64,000 nt of DNA from Comamonas serinivorans (GTDB lineage: Bacteria > Pseudomonadota > Gammaproteobacteria > Burkholderiales > Burkholderiaceae_C), in NCBI RefSeq assembly GCF_002158865.1, contig NZ_CP021455.1, forward strand, positions 1,364,001-1,428,000, in the 5' to 3' direction. How positions within the stretch are numbered: the first letter of the stretch is position 1; the number at the start of each line of letters is the position of its first letter. Shown piece after piece: positions 41,640-50,783 of the stretch. The position numbers and the translations under genes are program-made. The notes under the pieces are model-generated. The model was not told the origin of the DNA and made no database searches. It saw nothing but the letters and a program-made list of their open reading frames with translations.

Positions 41640-43385
41640 ATGACCACCAGGAAACGGCTGCTTGCCGTCAGCGCGATGACGGTGTTGCTGTCTGCGTGCG
41701 GAGGCGGGGGGGACGACGACACGCCGGTGCCGCCGCCTCCGCCGCCCCCGGCGAGCGGGAATGTGCCCACCATCAGCCAATCGGTGAAGGATGCGGCGGC
41801 CGCCATCAGCGCCGACCCCAAGATCCGCCAGCTGGTGGCCGAATGGCAGACGGACGCCGACGCGCAATACCGCTACGACTCGCACATGGAGCTGGTGCGC
41901 ATCGCGAGCCCGTCGCGCTACGAGTTCCGCCGCGCGCAGGCCATCCGCCAGCGCCTCATCGACGAGTGGGGCTTTGACGAGGCCGAGGTCGTCACGCGCG
42001 AGGATGGGCAGCTGCCCGGTGCGGGGCTGCAGCTCGTCGATGGCCTGCCGGTCTACAACGTGTGCGCGCAGATCAAGGGCAGCTATGCCGGGTCGCAGGG
42101 CGCGCAGGCCTACAAGGGCCAGTACCCCAAGGTGCTGATCGAAGGCCACATCGACACCGTCTACCCCGCCGAGCTGCCGCCCGAGAGCAACCCCTTCGAG
42201 CCCATCAAGCTGCAGTCGATGGCCGAGGCCATCGTGGGCACGCCGGAAGCGCTGGCGGCCCTGCCCAATGCGCTGAGCTTCGACGGCAACGGCCGCATCG
42301 TGCGCGATGCGTTCTACACGCAGGCCTACCGCCGCTTCGACACCGCCGATGCCGCCACGGCCGCCGGCGCGCTGCGCCACTACGTGCCCGGCTACAGCGA
42401 TGCCATGGGCAATGCCGTGGGGGCTTTCCACATCGCCCGCATGCTGAAAAAGTACAACATCCAGCCGGTGTACGACATCTGGGTGTGCGGCACGGCGGGC
42501 GAAGAGGGCAAGGGCAACCTGGCCGGCATGAAGCAGCTCTATGGCTACAACCAGGACACGGGCAAGGGCAACAACGCGCTCAACTTCGTCACCAACTTCA
42601 GCATCGACGGTGGCTCGGGCACCATCAACTTCATCGGCAGCTACCGCTTCGAGATGAAGTTCAAGGCGCCCGCCGAAGCCGCCCAGGGCGGGGCCACCGC
42701 GCCCAGCGCGCTGAACGCGGCGGCGATGGCGGCGGCACGCATCGCCGACATCAAGACGCCGTGGGACAGCGACGCCAAGGCGCTCAAGACCACGTACACC
42801 GTGGGCACCATGGCGTGCGAGGCCCCGCTGCCGAACGGCGTGACGCCCAGCTGCACCATGCAGGTGGACATGCGCTCGCCGCGCCTGGAGCCGCTCAACG
42901 AGATCCGCTCGCGGATCGAGCCGCTGTTTGCCGCCGGCATGGCGCAGGAGAACGCCCGCTTCGGCGCGGCCGAGGGCTCGGCCCAGGCCGTGAGCATGGA
43001 GCTGGTGTGGTTTGGCGACCGCCCGCCGCATGAGCGCACCGACCTCAGCGACGTGTCCATCCAGTCGGCTTGGCAGGCTGCCGAAACCGTGGGCGTGGAC
43101 AAGCGCACCGAGCTGTCGCTCGCGGCCTCGAGCCTGAACGACAACGTGCCCGCCGCCATCGGCGTGCCCACCATCAACCTCAACATCTCGACCAACGCCG
43201 CAGGGGGCGGCACCCACGCGTTCTACGAATGGGGGGTGCCCGGCAACGCCAACACCGAAGGCCTGCGCCTGTACCGCGTGATGATGGCGGCGCTCATTGC
43301 CGCCGGTGTGCACACCAGCGATGGCAAGCGCATCGCACCCGCCGCAGGCCCGCTGGGCGCCCGCACCACCGAAGACCAATACTGA
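41640..43385 (+). CDS. M20 family metallopeptidase, lipoprotein
   Basis: A 581-residue secreted zinc peptidase. The lipobox is VLLSACGGG at residues 15-23, followed by Asp and Pro runs. M20 metal-ligand motifs are visible: EGHIDTVYP, GYSDAMGNAVGAFH, GTAGEEGKGNLAG, then FSIDGGSG and a late GGGTHAFYEWG. The internal dimerisation domain is recognisable by position (YRFEMKFKAPAEAAQGG to CTMQVDMRSP), but its usual GPGGHS motif is missing and reads APAEAAQ. A separate secreted protein carrying that motif is encoded 13 bp downstream. AGGAG precedes the ATG. It probably cleaves peptides or acyl-amino acids outside the cytoplasm. Confidence 0.87.
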   Translation: MTTRKRLLAVSAMTVLLSACGGGGDDDTPVPPPPPPPASGNVPTISQSVKDAAAAISADPKIRQLVAEWQTDADAQYRYDSHMELVRIASPSRYEFRRAQAIRQRLIDEWGFDEAEVVTREDGQLPGAGLQLVDGLPVYNVCAQIKGSYAGSQGAQAYKGQYPKVLIEGHIDTVYPAELPPESNPFEPIKLQSMAEAIVGTPEALAALPNALSFDGNGRIVRDAFYTQAYRRFDTADAATAAGALRHYVPGYSDAMGNAVGAFHIARMLKKYNIQPVYDIWVCGTAGEEGKGNLAGMKQLYGYNQDTGKGNNALNFVTNFSIDGGSGTINFIGSYRFEMKFKAPAEAAQGGATAPSALNAAAMAAARIADIKTPWDSDAKALKTTYTVGTMACEAPLPNGVTPSCTMQVDMRSPRLEPLNEIRSRIEPLFAAGMAQENARFGAAEGSAQAVSMELVWFGDRPPHERTDLSDVSIQSAWQAAETVGVDKRTELSLAASSLNDNVPAAIGVPTINLNISTNAAGGGTHAFYEWGVPGNANTEGLRLYRVMMAALIAAGVHTSDGKRIAPAAGPLGARTTEDQY

Positions 43386-43398
43386 TCAGGAGCACATC

Positions 43399-43812
43399 AT
43401 GAGCAAACGATGGATTGCGGCGGGTGCCATGCTCGCCAGCCTGTTGACGGCGCCGCTGGCGCTGGCCGAGAGCGTCACGGTGAGCTTTCAGGGGCCGGGT
43501 GGCCACAGCAACGGCAACTACGGGCGCACCAGCGCCGTGCATGCGGCGGCGCGCGCCATCACCAAGATGGCAGAAACCATGGATGCGGCGAGCTACACCG
43601 TCTCCGGCTTTGGGGGCGGCAACTCGGTCAACAGCATCGCCAGCGATGCGGTGTTCAAGGTCGACCTCAAGGGCGATGCCGTGGCGGGCCGCCAGGCGCT
43701 GACGGCGGCCGTGGCGGCCGGCGTGCAGGCGGAGAACGACTTCCGCGGCGTCAAGCCCGGTGACCTGACGGGTGGCGTACCGGCGGCCATCAGCTACGTC
43801 ATCAGTCCTTAA
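43399..43812 (+). CDS. secreted stand-alone M20 dimerisation-domain protein
   Basis: A 137-residue protein with a clear signal peptide (WIAAGAMLASLLTAPLALAES). The mature part reads VTVSFQGPGGHSNGNYGR, TSAVHAAARAITKMAETM, GFGGGNSVNSIASDAVFKVDLKG, which is the sequence pattern of the bacterial exopeptidase dimerisation domain normally inserted in M20 peptidases. There is no catalytic domain. CAGGAG lies before the ATG, and the gene follows the M20 peptidase by 13 bp. It may pair with that peptidase, whose own version of the domain has lost the GPGGHS motif. This pairing is inference. Confidence 0.8.
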   Translation: MSKRWIAAGAMLASLLTAPLALAESVTVSFQGPGGHSNGNYGRTSAVHAAARAITKMAETMDAASYTVSGFGGGNSVNSIASDAVFKVDLKGDAVAGRQALTAAVAAGVQAENDFRGVKPGDLTGGVPAAISYVISP

Positions 43813-44531
43813 GGGTGTGGGGTATGGGCTGACTGTCGATTCATAAGAAACGGCAGTGGGTTCATACCCCTCAGAAAGACCAGATGCCGAGCTGGCCTGG
43901 CCGAACGTGCTCACCGCATGAAGCGTGCCCCACAGGCTCACTGACGAGTCACGACGGCCAGGCCACGGTGACCGGCGCTTCTTGCCGTCGGCCGGACACG
44001 GGGGCGGGAGACGTGGCCTTGAGGCTAGAGGGCTTTGTTTTTGGCCTTGATGTTCTCGCGGGCCTGTTGCCCATCGGCGTCGGTTCCCTGGACCATGAAG
44101 GCGAAGTTGCCGCCTGGTGCAGTGCGGCGGATGCAACGCGCTTCAGGCTGGCGCCGCTCCCCGCCGGATCAGGCTTGACCTGGTGGTTCGGTCGATGGCG
44201 CTGACCGGGAGTGAGGAATGCGTTCGAAGACCGCAGAACGGGGCGGAAGCCGCACAGCACGTTCTCGCCCAGCGGGCGTCACGAAAGCTGGCCGATGGTG
44301 CGGACGTTCGGCGCCACGCCTTCACCGATGTCACCGCCACGTCTGGGGGATGGGGTGAGTTGGTGGCCTGGGCGCTGGTCACTGCCAAGCGGAGTGGCCG
44401 GAGCAGGCCAGCGCGTGATCCTGGTCAGCCGCATGCATGACCCTGGGGTACGGAACGCACACGGCCTAGGAGCAGCGGCTGTGACCCGCATGGCTCCGCG
44501 ATCTGCTGCGCAAGCCCGCAAACCGAGGCGC
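43813..44531. other. convergent gap with a P52 copy
   Basis: Contains P52 copy 15 at 43819-43870. On the minus strand around 44030-44160 a short frame reads APGGNFAFMVQGTDADGQQ, then ARENIKAKNKAL and a stop; it looks protein-like, but upstream sequence has a stop and no start. No family was recognised. Confidence 0.45.
43819..43870. repeat. P52 palindromic repeat, copy 15
   Basis: From GGGGTATG to CATACCCC, with GTCGATTC and GAAACGGC partly paired. It starts 6 bp after the stop of the M20 dimerisation-domain gene. Confidence 0.88.
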
Positions 44532-45431
44532 TCAGACCAGTGCGCGCCACCAGTCGGCCTGGCCGTCGGGTGGGGCAAAACGCTTGTTGATGAAGTGCAG
44601 GCGCGTGGGGCCGGGCAGGGCGCGTTCGGCCACGGTGTGGGCCGGGTCGCCGGGGTAGCACAGGATGCGCGTGTCGTCGGTGGCCTCCACCGTTTGCGGC
44701 TCGACCAGCGGCGGCCGCTTGGCGCGCGCCTCGGCCATCACGCTGGCCACGGTGGTGTGCTGGGCCAGGTGGGCCAGGCTCATGATCTGCGGCGGCGCCA
44801 GATCGATCTGGCTGTCGTAGTACTGCTGCAGCGCGCGGTGGGGCGACAGCCAGACGCTTTCGTCGGTTTCGTGGTTGTCGTGCTGGGCGTGCTGGCCCGG
44901 CGGCAGGCCGGCGACGAAAAAGCGCGTGTCGAAGCGCTTGGTCATCACGGCGGCCCGCTTGGGCGTGATCCAGCGCGACCAGGGCACGATGGCGTCGGCA
45001 TCGAGCCGGGCACCCAGCTCGACCAGCAGCTCGGGCAGCGCGGTGCCGGCGTTCAGGCGCTTGGCGGCGTCGGCCAGCTCCTGCAGCGTGGGCGTGCGCC
45101 GCTGCCACTGCGCCAGCAGCACGCCGGCCTCCTCGAAGGCCTCGCGCAGGGCCGCCACATACAGGCCGGCCGCGCGCGCGGCCGCCAGGTCGGCCTGGTT
45201 CAGCGTGGGCTGCAGCTGATCGGCGGGGCGGGTGAGGTGGCTCAGGGTCTCGGGCTCGGCGTCGGCGTCGTCGACCTTGCCCCCCGGAAACACGTAGGCA
45301 CCGCCCAGCACGGCCGAGGCGCTGGCGCGGCGCAGCAGGAAGACCTCCAGGCCCTCGTCGGTGTCGCGCAGCAAGACCACGGAGGCGGCGTCGCGTGGGG
45401 GGGTGGTGATTTCGTCCTTGTTGAGTTCCAT
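44532..45431 (-). CDS. Nudix hydrolase, NUDT19/NUDT7-like
   Basis: A 299-residue Nudix protein. The Nudix box is interrupted by an insertion: GGAYVFPGGKVDDAD, then about 30 residues, then AALREAFEEAGVLLA with the REx2EE metal-binding core. This arrangement occurs in NUDT7/NUDT19-type CoA or nucleotide-sugar diphosphatases. The later part reads PWSRWITPKRAAVMTKRFDT and FFVAGLPPGQ, also typical. It probably hydrolyses CoA derivatives or similar diphosphates in the cytosol. AGGAG lies 8 bp before the ATG. It is divergent from gshA. Confidence 0.87.
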   Translation of the reverse strand: MELNKDEITTPPRDAASVVLLRDTDEGLEVFLLRRASASAVLGGAYVFPGGKVDDADAEPETLSHLTRPADQLQPTLNQADLAAARAAGLYVAALREAFEEAGVLLAQWQRRTPTLQELADAAKRLNAGTALPELLVELGARLDADAIVPWSRWITPKRAAVMTKRFDTRFFVAGLPPGQHAQHDNHETDESVWLSPHRALQQYYDSQIDLAPPQIMSLAHLAQHTTVASVMAEARAKRPPLVEPQTVEATDDTRILCYPGDPAHTVAERALPGPTRLHFINKRFAPPDGQADWWRALV

Positions 45432-45615
45432 GCCAAGACTCCTGTGAGGCAGGCGCGAACCTTAGCAGTTGGCCCGGTACCGGTCTGTCCGCTGCGCGCC
45501 AAAACGGGGCGCTGACCCACTGTGCAGCCGCTCGCTGCGGGCCGGGAACCCACGTTGCGCACACCCCCGGGCCGCTGTGATACCTTTCGCAGCCACTTCG
45601 CTTCACACACTCACA

Positions 45616-47169
45616 ATGACCAGTTTGCAGGATCAGCTTGCCGCGATGCCCACCGCCCGTTTGCAGGGCATGCGCCGCGGTCTGGAAAAGGAAAGCCTGC
45701 GCGTGTTGCCCGGGGGAGAACTGGCCTTGACGCCGCACCCGCAGGGCCTGGGCTCGCCGCTCACGCACCCCACCGTCACCACCGATTTCAGCGAATCCCA
45801 GATCGAACTCGTGACCGGCACCCACGGGTCGGTGCAGGCCTGCCTGACCGAGCTGCAGGACATCCACCGCGCGGTGTTCCACGTGCTGGGCCGCACGGGC
45901 GAGGAGCGCCTGTGGCCGTCCAGCATGCCGTGCCGCCTGCCCACCGACGAGACGATTCCGCTGGGCCGCTACGGCTCCTCGAACGTGGGCCGCGCCAAGA
46001 GCATCTACCGCATGGGCCTGGCGCACCGGTATGGCCGGCGCATGCAGACGATTTCGGGCATCCACTACAACTGGTCCCTGCCCGGGGTGAACAACGAGCA
46101 GTACTTTGCGCTGATCCGCAACTTCCGCCGCCATGCCTTCTTGCTGCTGGTGTTGTTCGGGGCCTCGCCGCTGGTTTGCAAGAGCTTTGTGGCCGGGCGC
46201 GAGCATCAGCTGCGCGAGATGGGCCCGGGTTGCATGGGCATGCCCCACGCCACCTCGCTGCGCATGGGCCGGCTGGGCTACCAGAGCGATGCCCAGTCCA
46301 CCCTGAACGTGAGCTACAACAGCCTGGAAGGCTATGCCGCGTCACTCGAGAAGGCGTTGACCGAACCCTACCCGGCCTACGAGGCCATTGGCATCCGCAA
46401 CCCCGGCGGCGACTACAACCAGCTCGACACCTCGCTGCTGCAGATCGAGAACGAGTTCTACGGCACCATCCGCCCCAAGCGCGTCATCCGCTCGGGCGAG
46501 CGGCCGCTGCACGCGCTGCGCGAGCGCGGGGTCGAGTACGTCGAGGTGCGGCTCATGGACCTGAACCCGTTCGAGCCCGCGGGCATCTCGGCCGACACCA
46601 TGCGCTTCCTGGACGTGTTCCTCCTGCACTGCCTGCTGTCGCCCAGCGCGCCCGATTCGCTGGCCGAAATCGACGCCATGAAGGCCAACCAGCACCTCGT
46701 GGCCTCGCGCGGACGCGAGCCCGGCCTGATGCTCACGCGCACCGAAGGCTGCGGCACCTGCCAGCAGATCGAGCTGACGGCCTGGGCGGCCCAGTTGCTC
46801 GACGAGATGGCGCCCGTGGCGGCACGCCTGGACGCGCATGCGCTGGCCCAGGGCGAGCCGGCCCTGCATGCGCAGGCGGTGGCCCAGGCGCGTGCAAGCC
46901 TGGCGAACATGGACACCTTGCCCTCGGCCCGCGTGCTGCAGGCGGTGCAAGACCGCGACGACCGGTCCTTCGTGGGCTTTGTGGATGGCCGCGCGGCGGC
47001 AACGGCCGAGCTGTTCCGCAGCCAGCCGCTCACCGCCGACGAGGTGGGCCGCTTCATGGGCCTGGCGCAGCAGTCGTTCGCCGACCAGAAGGCCATCGAA
47101 GCGGCCGACACCATGGGCTTCGAGGCCTACCGCCAGCAGTACGTGTCGCCGGCAGGCCTGGTGGTCTGA
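45616..47169 (+). CDS. gshA: glutamate-cysteine ligase
   Basis: A 517-residue glutamate-cysteine ligase of the E. coli GshA class, catalysing the first step of glutathione synthesis. Visible features: LQGMRRGLEKESLRV at the N-terminus, TDFSESQIELVTG, LWPSSMPCRLPTDETIPLG, ISGIHYNWSLP and VEYVEVRLMDLNPFEPAGI. The length equals the family norm. The start at 45616 fits the family; the ribosome-binding site is weak. P52 copy 16 lies about 230 bp after the stop, towards the convergent Mrp operon. Confidence 0.96.
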   Translation: MTSLQDQLAAMPTARLQGMRRGLEKESLRVLPGGELALTPHPQGLGSPLTHPTVTTDFSESQIELVTGTHGSVQACLTELQDIHRAVFHVLGRTGEERLWPSSMPCRLPTDETIPLGRYGSSNVGRAKSIYRMGLAHRYGRRMQTISGIHYNWSLPGVNNEQYFALIRNFRRHAFLLLVLFGASPLVCKSFVAGREHQLREMGPGCMGMPHATSLRMGRLGYQSDAQSTLNVSYNSLEGYAASLEKALTEPYPAYEAIGIRNPGGDYNQLDTSLLQIENEFYGTIRPKRVIRSGERPLHALRERGVEYVEVRLMDLNPFEPAGISADTMRFLDVFLLHCLLSPSAPDSLAEIDAMKANQHLVASRGREPGLMLTRTEGCGTCQQIELTAWAAQLLDEMAPVAARLDAHALAQGEPALHAQAVAQARASLANMDTLPSARVLQAVQDRDDRSFVGFVDGRAAATAELFRSQPLTADEVGRFMGLAQQSFADQKAIEAADTMGFEAYRQQYVSPAGLVV

Positions 47170-47604
47170 GGCCGCGCTGGCAGTCCCCATACGCGTGACC
47201 TTGGGGGCGCAGACCGCAGCCTTCGCCAGCGAGGCGTGATGGGGCCGTGGTCGACCGTGCCGCGGGCTGATGCGGCATTCGGTGGCATCTGTGGTCAGGC
47301 GTTGCGCCTGGATGCTGGCACCGGATGCGCGCTGCGGTGGCGGCGCGTTCGAGCGCCAGAGCGACCCGCTCGGCGCTTGGGTGTTGTGCGTTGAATCATG
47401 CAGTATGCGGTCATCGCCGTTATCCAGTCAACGGGAATGCGCTGATACTGCTATTGGTGGGCCTCAATCCCCGATCATGAACATCGTGTGAGTGACCGCT
47501 GAGCTCAGTGCCCGCGGGGCATGCCCGCCAGCGTCAGCTCAGGGGCAGAACCCGGTAGCACCTGATCGGCCCATTCGCTGCGGACGGGCACCGGCGCCGC
47601 GCGC
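47170..47604. other. convergent gap with a P52 copy
   Basis: Between gshA and mrpG 3' ends. P52 copy 16 is at 47400-47451. No gene recognised in the remainder. Confidence 0.55.
47400..47451. repeat. P52 palindromic repeat, copy 16
   Basis: From GCAGTATG to GATACTGC. TCATCGCCGTT pairs with much of AACGGGAATGCGC. It lies between convergent genes. Confidence 0.9.
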
Positions 47605-47973
47605 TCAATGCGGGGCGCCGAAATCCGTGTGCTCGGTGTGCAGCGGTGGCGGCACGCCGGGCATGTTCTCTTGCCGGGTGCGGAACAGGGCGGCCCGGGC
47701 CAGCAAGGTGGTGGTGATGGGCACGGTGATGGCCAGCATGACCACGATCAGCCAGTAGGACAGCGACAGCCGGCCTTCGGTGACCGAGAAATAGACCACG
47801 CAGGCGAGCGACACGCACCACGCGGCCGCCGTGCTGACCAGGGCCGTGGGGTGCATGCGCTGGAAGAAGGTGCGCAGCCGGGTCATGCCCAGCGCACCGA
47901 GCAGCGCAAACATGCCGCTGGCCAGGGCCAGCACGCCGACCACGATTTCGGCCCAGAGGGGCAGTGCATTCAT
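47605..47973 (-). CDS. mrpG: Mrp Na+(K+)/H+ antiporter subunit G
   Basis: A 122-residue membrane protein of the MnhG/PhaG family with three hydrophobic segments (IVVGVLALASGMFALLGALG, TAAAWCVSLACVVYFSV, YWLIVVMLAITVPITTTLLA) and the conserved GMTRLRTFFQRMHPTAL between the first and second. It is the last gene of the Mrp operon; the ATG at 47973 overlaps the mrpF stop. Confidence 0.93.
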   Translation of the reverse strand: MNALPLWAEIVVGVLALASGMFALLGALGMTRLRTFFQRMHPTALVSTAAAWCVSLACVVYFSVTEGRLSLSYWLIVVMLAITVPITTTLLARAALFRTRQENMPGVPPPLHTEHTDFGAPH

Positions 47974-48248
47974 TCGATCACCTCGCCGCGCAGCAGGAAT
48001 TTGGCCAGGGCGGCCGAACTGACGAAGCCCGTGATGGCGATCAGCAGCGCGGCTTCGAAGTACATGCTGCTGCTGTTTCGGATGCCCAGCGCCAGGATGG
48101 CCAGCATGGCCAACAGGTAGATGAAGTCGATGGCGAGCACGCGGTCTTGCGCGCTGGGGCCGCGCATGAGGCGCCACACCGCGAGCAGGGCCGCCACGCC
48201 ATACAGGATGAGGGTGGCGGTCAGGCACAGTTGCAGGACAGGGCTCAT
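47970..48248 (-). CDS. mrpF: Mrp antiporter subunit F
   Basis: A 92-residue protein with three membrane segments and the MrpF motif RLMRGPSAQDRVLAIDF. ATGA-type overlaps with mrpE before it and mrpG after it show translational coupling. It is part of the heteromeric cation/proton antiporter in the inner membrane. Confidence 0.93.
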   Translation of the reverse strand: MSPVLQLCLTATLILYGVAALLAVWRLMRGPSAQDRVLAIDFIYLLAMLAILALGIRNSSSMYFEAALLIAITGFVSSAALAKFLLRGEVIE

Positions 48249-48733
48249 TCAAAGATCTCCAGCAAAGGCGCTTCATAGACCCGCTTGTAGTGGGCGATGA
48301 AGGTGGCTTCGTCCTCCAGGTTCCAGACGTGGAGCAGCACCGCGTGCGAATCGCGGGCCAGCTCGCACCACACGGTGCCAGGCACCACGGTGGTCACCAT
48401 GGCCAGCGCACCCAGGGCGCTGGGGTCGCGCAGGTCCAGCGGCACGGCGACGAAGGCGCTGCGCACGGGCTTGGCCCGAAAGCGGATCAGGTCCCAGGTC
48501 ACCTCCCAGTTCGAGAGCACCACGTCCCAGCCGATGCGCACGATGTAGCGCGCGATGCGCAGCGGGTGGCGAATCGTGGGGCGTTGGGGCCGCAACGGCG
48601 CGAACAGCAGCGGCAGCAGCCAGCCGAACAGCAGCGCCAGCAGCAGGTGGCCGGCTGACAGCGAGTCGTTGAGCAGCAGCCACATGGCGGCCAGCGCCAA
48701 CGACAGCAGCGGGGCGGGAAACAGCTTGCTCAT
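48245..48733 (-). CDS. mrpE: Mrp antiporter subunit E
   Basis: A 162-residue MnhE/PhaE family protein: N-terminal membrane segments (LSLALAAMWLLLNDSLSAGH, LLLALLFGWLLPLLF), then a cytoplasmic domain with GWDVVLSNWEVTWDLIRF and LGALAMVTTVVPGTVWCEL, followed by HVWNLEDE. It overlaps mrpD and mrpF by four bases each. Confidence 0.93.
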   Translation of the reverse strand: MSKLFPAPLLSLALAAMWLLLNDSLSAGHLLLALLFGWLLPLLFAPLRPQRPTIRHPLRIARYIVRIGWDVVLSNWEVTWDLIRFRAKPVRSAFVAVPLDLRDPSALGALAMVTTVVPGTVWCELARDSHAVLLHVWNLEDEATFIAHYKRVYEAPLLEIFE

Positions 48734-50433
48734 GGCTTGCCCTCCAGGGTGCCGGCGGCTGGCAGCTTGTGGCCTTCCTTCACAGTCTGGGCCGCCATCA
48801 CGCTGCGGATGTAGTCGCGTGGGTCATGCAGGGCGCGCGCGGCGAGGTCGGTGTAGCGCAGCACGGGCTCGGCGCGCGCGACCAGCAGCACGCACACCGC
48901 CAGCATGGCCACGATGGGCAGGCACTCGATGACGCGCAGGCGCGGTGCCGCGCGGTCGTGGGGGGCCCAGAAGAAGCGGATGCCGGCACGGGAGAAGGAC
49001 ACGGTGGCCATGAGGCCGGAGACGATGACCAGCGCCAGCATCACCCAGGCCGCGCTGCGCGGCACGGCATCGGTGACGGCCAGGCCCTCGGGGTTGAGCA
49101 CGGCGGTCAGCATGACGGCCTTGCCGATGAAGCCCGACATGGGCGGCAGGCCCGAGACCAGCAGCGCGCACAGCATGAAGGACATGCCGAGGAAGGCCAT
49201 GGCCGCCGGGATGGCCTTGCCGATCAGCGCCTGTTCCTGTTCGTCGAGGTTGGTGTGCTCGGGCGGCACCAGGTCGATGGGGAAGGGGAACTGCTCGTCG
49301 TCGAAGTTTTCTTCCGGCACGGCTTCTTCGGTCTGGCGTGAGCGCTCGATCAGGTCGGTGACCAGGAACAGCGCAGCCAGGGCCAGCGTGGAGCTCATCA
49401 GGTAGTACAGCGCACCGCCCGTCAACGCGGAGTGGCTGAAGCCGAAGGCCGCCAGCAAGGTGCCCGATGACACCAGGACCGAGAAGCCGACCAGGCGTTG
49501 CAGGTGGGTGGAGGCCAGCACCCCGATGGAGGCGAAGCCCAGGGTGGCCAGGCCGCCCCAGACCAGCACCTCGCTGCCGAACAGCGCCGACCCGACCGCG
49601 GTGGGTGGGAACAGCAGGGTCCACAGCCGCAGGATGGCGTACAGCCCCACCTTGGTCATGATGGCGAACAGGGCTGACACGGGTGGGCAGGCTGCGGCAT
49701 AGGCGGGCGGTAGCCAGAAGTTGAGTGGCCAGGCTGCGGCCTTGGCCAGGAAGGCCACGGCCAGCACCGCCGCACCCGCGTGCAGCAGGCCACGGTCACC
49801 GGCAGGAATCAGCGGGATCTTGAGCGCCATGTCGGCCATGTTCAGCGTGCCGGTCACGCCATACAGCAAGGCGATGCCGAGCAGGAACAGGAACGAGGCC
49901 AGCAGGTTCATCGTGATGTAGTGCAGGCCCGAGCGCACGCGCGGCCAGCCGGTGCCATGCAGCAGCAGGCCGTACGAAGCCGTCAGCATGATCTCGAAGA
50001 ACACGAACAGGTTGAACAGGTCGGCCGTGAGGAAGGCGCCGTTCAGGCCCATCAGCTGCAGCTGGAACAGCGAGTGGAAGTGCACACCCGCCCGGTCCCA
50101 GCCCGCGACCGAGAACATCAGCGACCCCAGCCCGATGATGGAGGTCATGAGCAGCATGAGCGCCGACAGGCGGTCCACCGCCAGCACGATGCCGAAGGGC
50201 ACCTGCCAGTTCGACGGCAGGTAGACCCCGATGGCGCCCACGCCGTTTTGGCGGTGCACCCAATACACCAGGAAGATGGCGATGGCCAGGCCCAGCAGGC
50301 ACGACAGCAGGTTCACCACGGACTTGGCCGTGCGGGCCTGCTCGCCCGGGAACAGCAGCAGCGCGGCCGTGAACATGGGCAGCAGGATGGGCGCCACCAC
50401 GAGGTGGGGCATCAGTGCGTCGAGCCAGTTCAT
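48730..50433 (-). CDS. mrpD: Mrp antiporter subunit D
   Basis: A 567-residue polytopic protein homologous to the proton-pumping NuoL/M/N subunits of complex I. The proton-antiporter core includes GLNGAFLTADLFNLFVFFEI with the conserved Glu, FLAKAAAWPLNFWLPPAYAA with a key Lys, and ASTHLQRLVGFSVLVSSG. A hydrophilic insertion near residue 370 (EEAVPEENFDDEQFPFP) separates helices. It forms part of the ion path together with MrpA and MrpC. Confidence 0.94.
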   Translation of the reverse strand: MNWLDALMPHLVVAPILLPMFTAALLLFPGEQARTAKSVVNLLSCLLGLAIAIFLVYWVHRQNGVGAIGVYLPSNWQVPFGIVLAVDRLSALMLLMTSIIGLGSLMFSVAGWDRAGVHFHSLFQLQLMGLNGAFLTADLFNLFVFFEIMLTASYGLLLHGTGWPRVRSGLHYITMNLLASFLFLLGIALLYGVTGTLNMADMALKIPLIPAGDRGLLHAGAAVLAVAFLAKAAAWPLNFWLPPAYAAACPPVSALFAIMTKVGLYAILRLWTLLFPPTAVGSALFGSEVLVWGGLATLGFASIGVLASTHLQRLVGFSVLVSSGTLLAAFGFSHSALTGGALYYLMSSTLALAALFLVTDLIERSRQTEEAVPEENFDDEQFPFPIDLVPPEHTNLDEQEQALIGKAIPAAMAFLGMSFMLCALLVSGLPPMSGFIGKAVMLTAVLNPEGLAVTDAVPRSAAWVMLALVIVSGLMATVSFSRAGIRFFWAPHDRAAPRLRVIECLPIVAMLAVCVLLVARAEPVLRYTDLAARALHDPRDYIRSVMAAQTVKEGHKLPAAGTLEGKP

Positions 50434-50783
50434 TGCTCAGGCTCCTCGTCGTCCTTGCCGTCCACATGGTCGGTGCCGGAGAGGCCGCGGGCCGCCAGCA
50501 ACAGCACCAGGTACAGGGCCGTGGTGGCGAAGCCGATCACGATGGCGGTGAGCACCAGGGCCTGGGGCAGCGGATCGGTGTAGTTCTCGAGGTTGGGCGT
50601 GAGCCAGGGTTTGACCACGGGCTCGTGTCCGATGGACAGGCTGCCCGTCACGAAGATGAACAGGTTCACGGCGTACGACAGCAGCGACAGGCCGATGACG
50701 ACCTGAAAGCTGCGGGGGCGGAGCACCAGCCAGGTGCCCGAGGCAGCCAGCACGCCAATGGCCATGGCGACAATCAATTCCAT
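50430..50783 (-). CDS. mrpC: Mrp antiporter subunit C
   Basis: A 117-residue NuoK-like protein with three membrane segments (LIVAMAIGVLAASGTWLVL, VVIGLSLLSYAVNLFIFVTG, ALVLTAIVIGFATTALYLVL). The LTAIVIGFATTA motif is characteristic of MnhC/PhaC. Its start overlaps the end of mrpA. Confidence 0.94.
   Translation of the reverse strand: MELIVAMAIGVLAASGTWLVLRPRSFQVVIGLSLLSYAVNLFIFVTGSLSIGHEPVVKPWLTPNLENYTDPLPQALVLTAIVIGFATTALYLVLLLAARGLSGTDHVDGKDDEEPEQ

Noticed and set aside
44028..44166. Minus-strand protein-like stretch ending AKNKAL and a stop
   Set aside because: No start codon, an in-frame stop a short way upstream, and no family recognised. Too weak to call a pseudogene.
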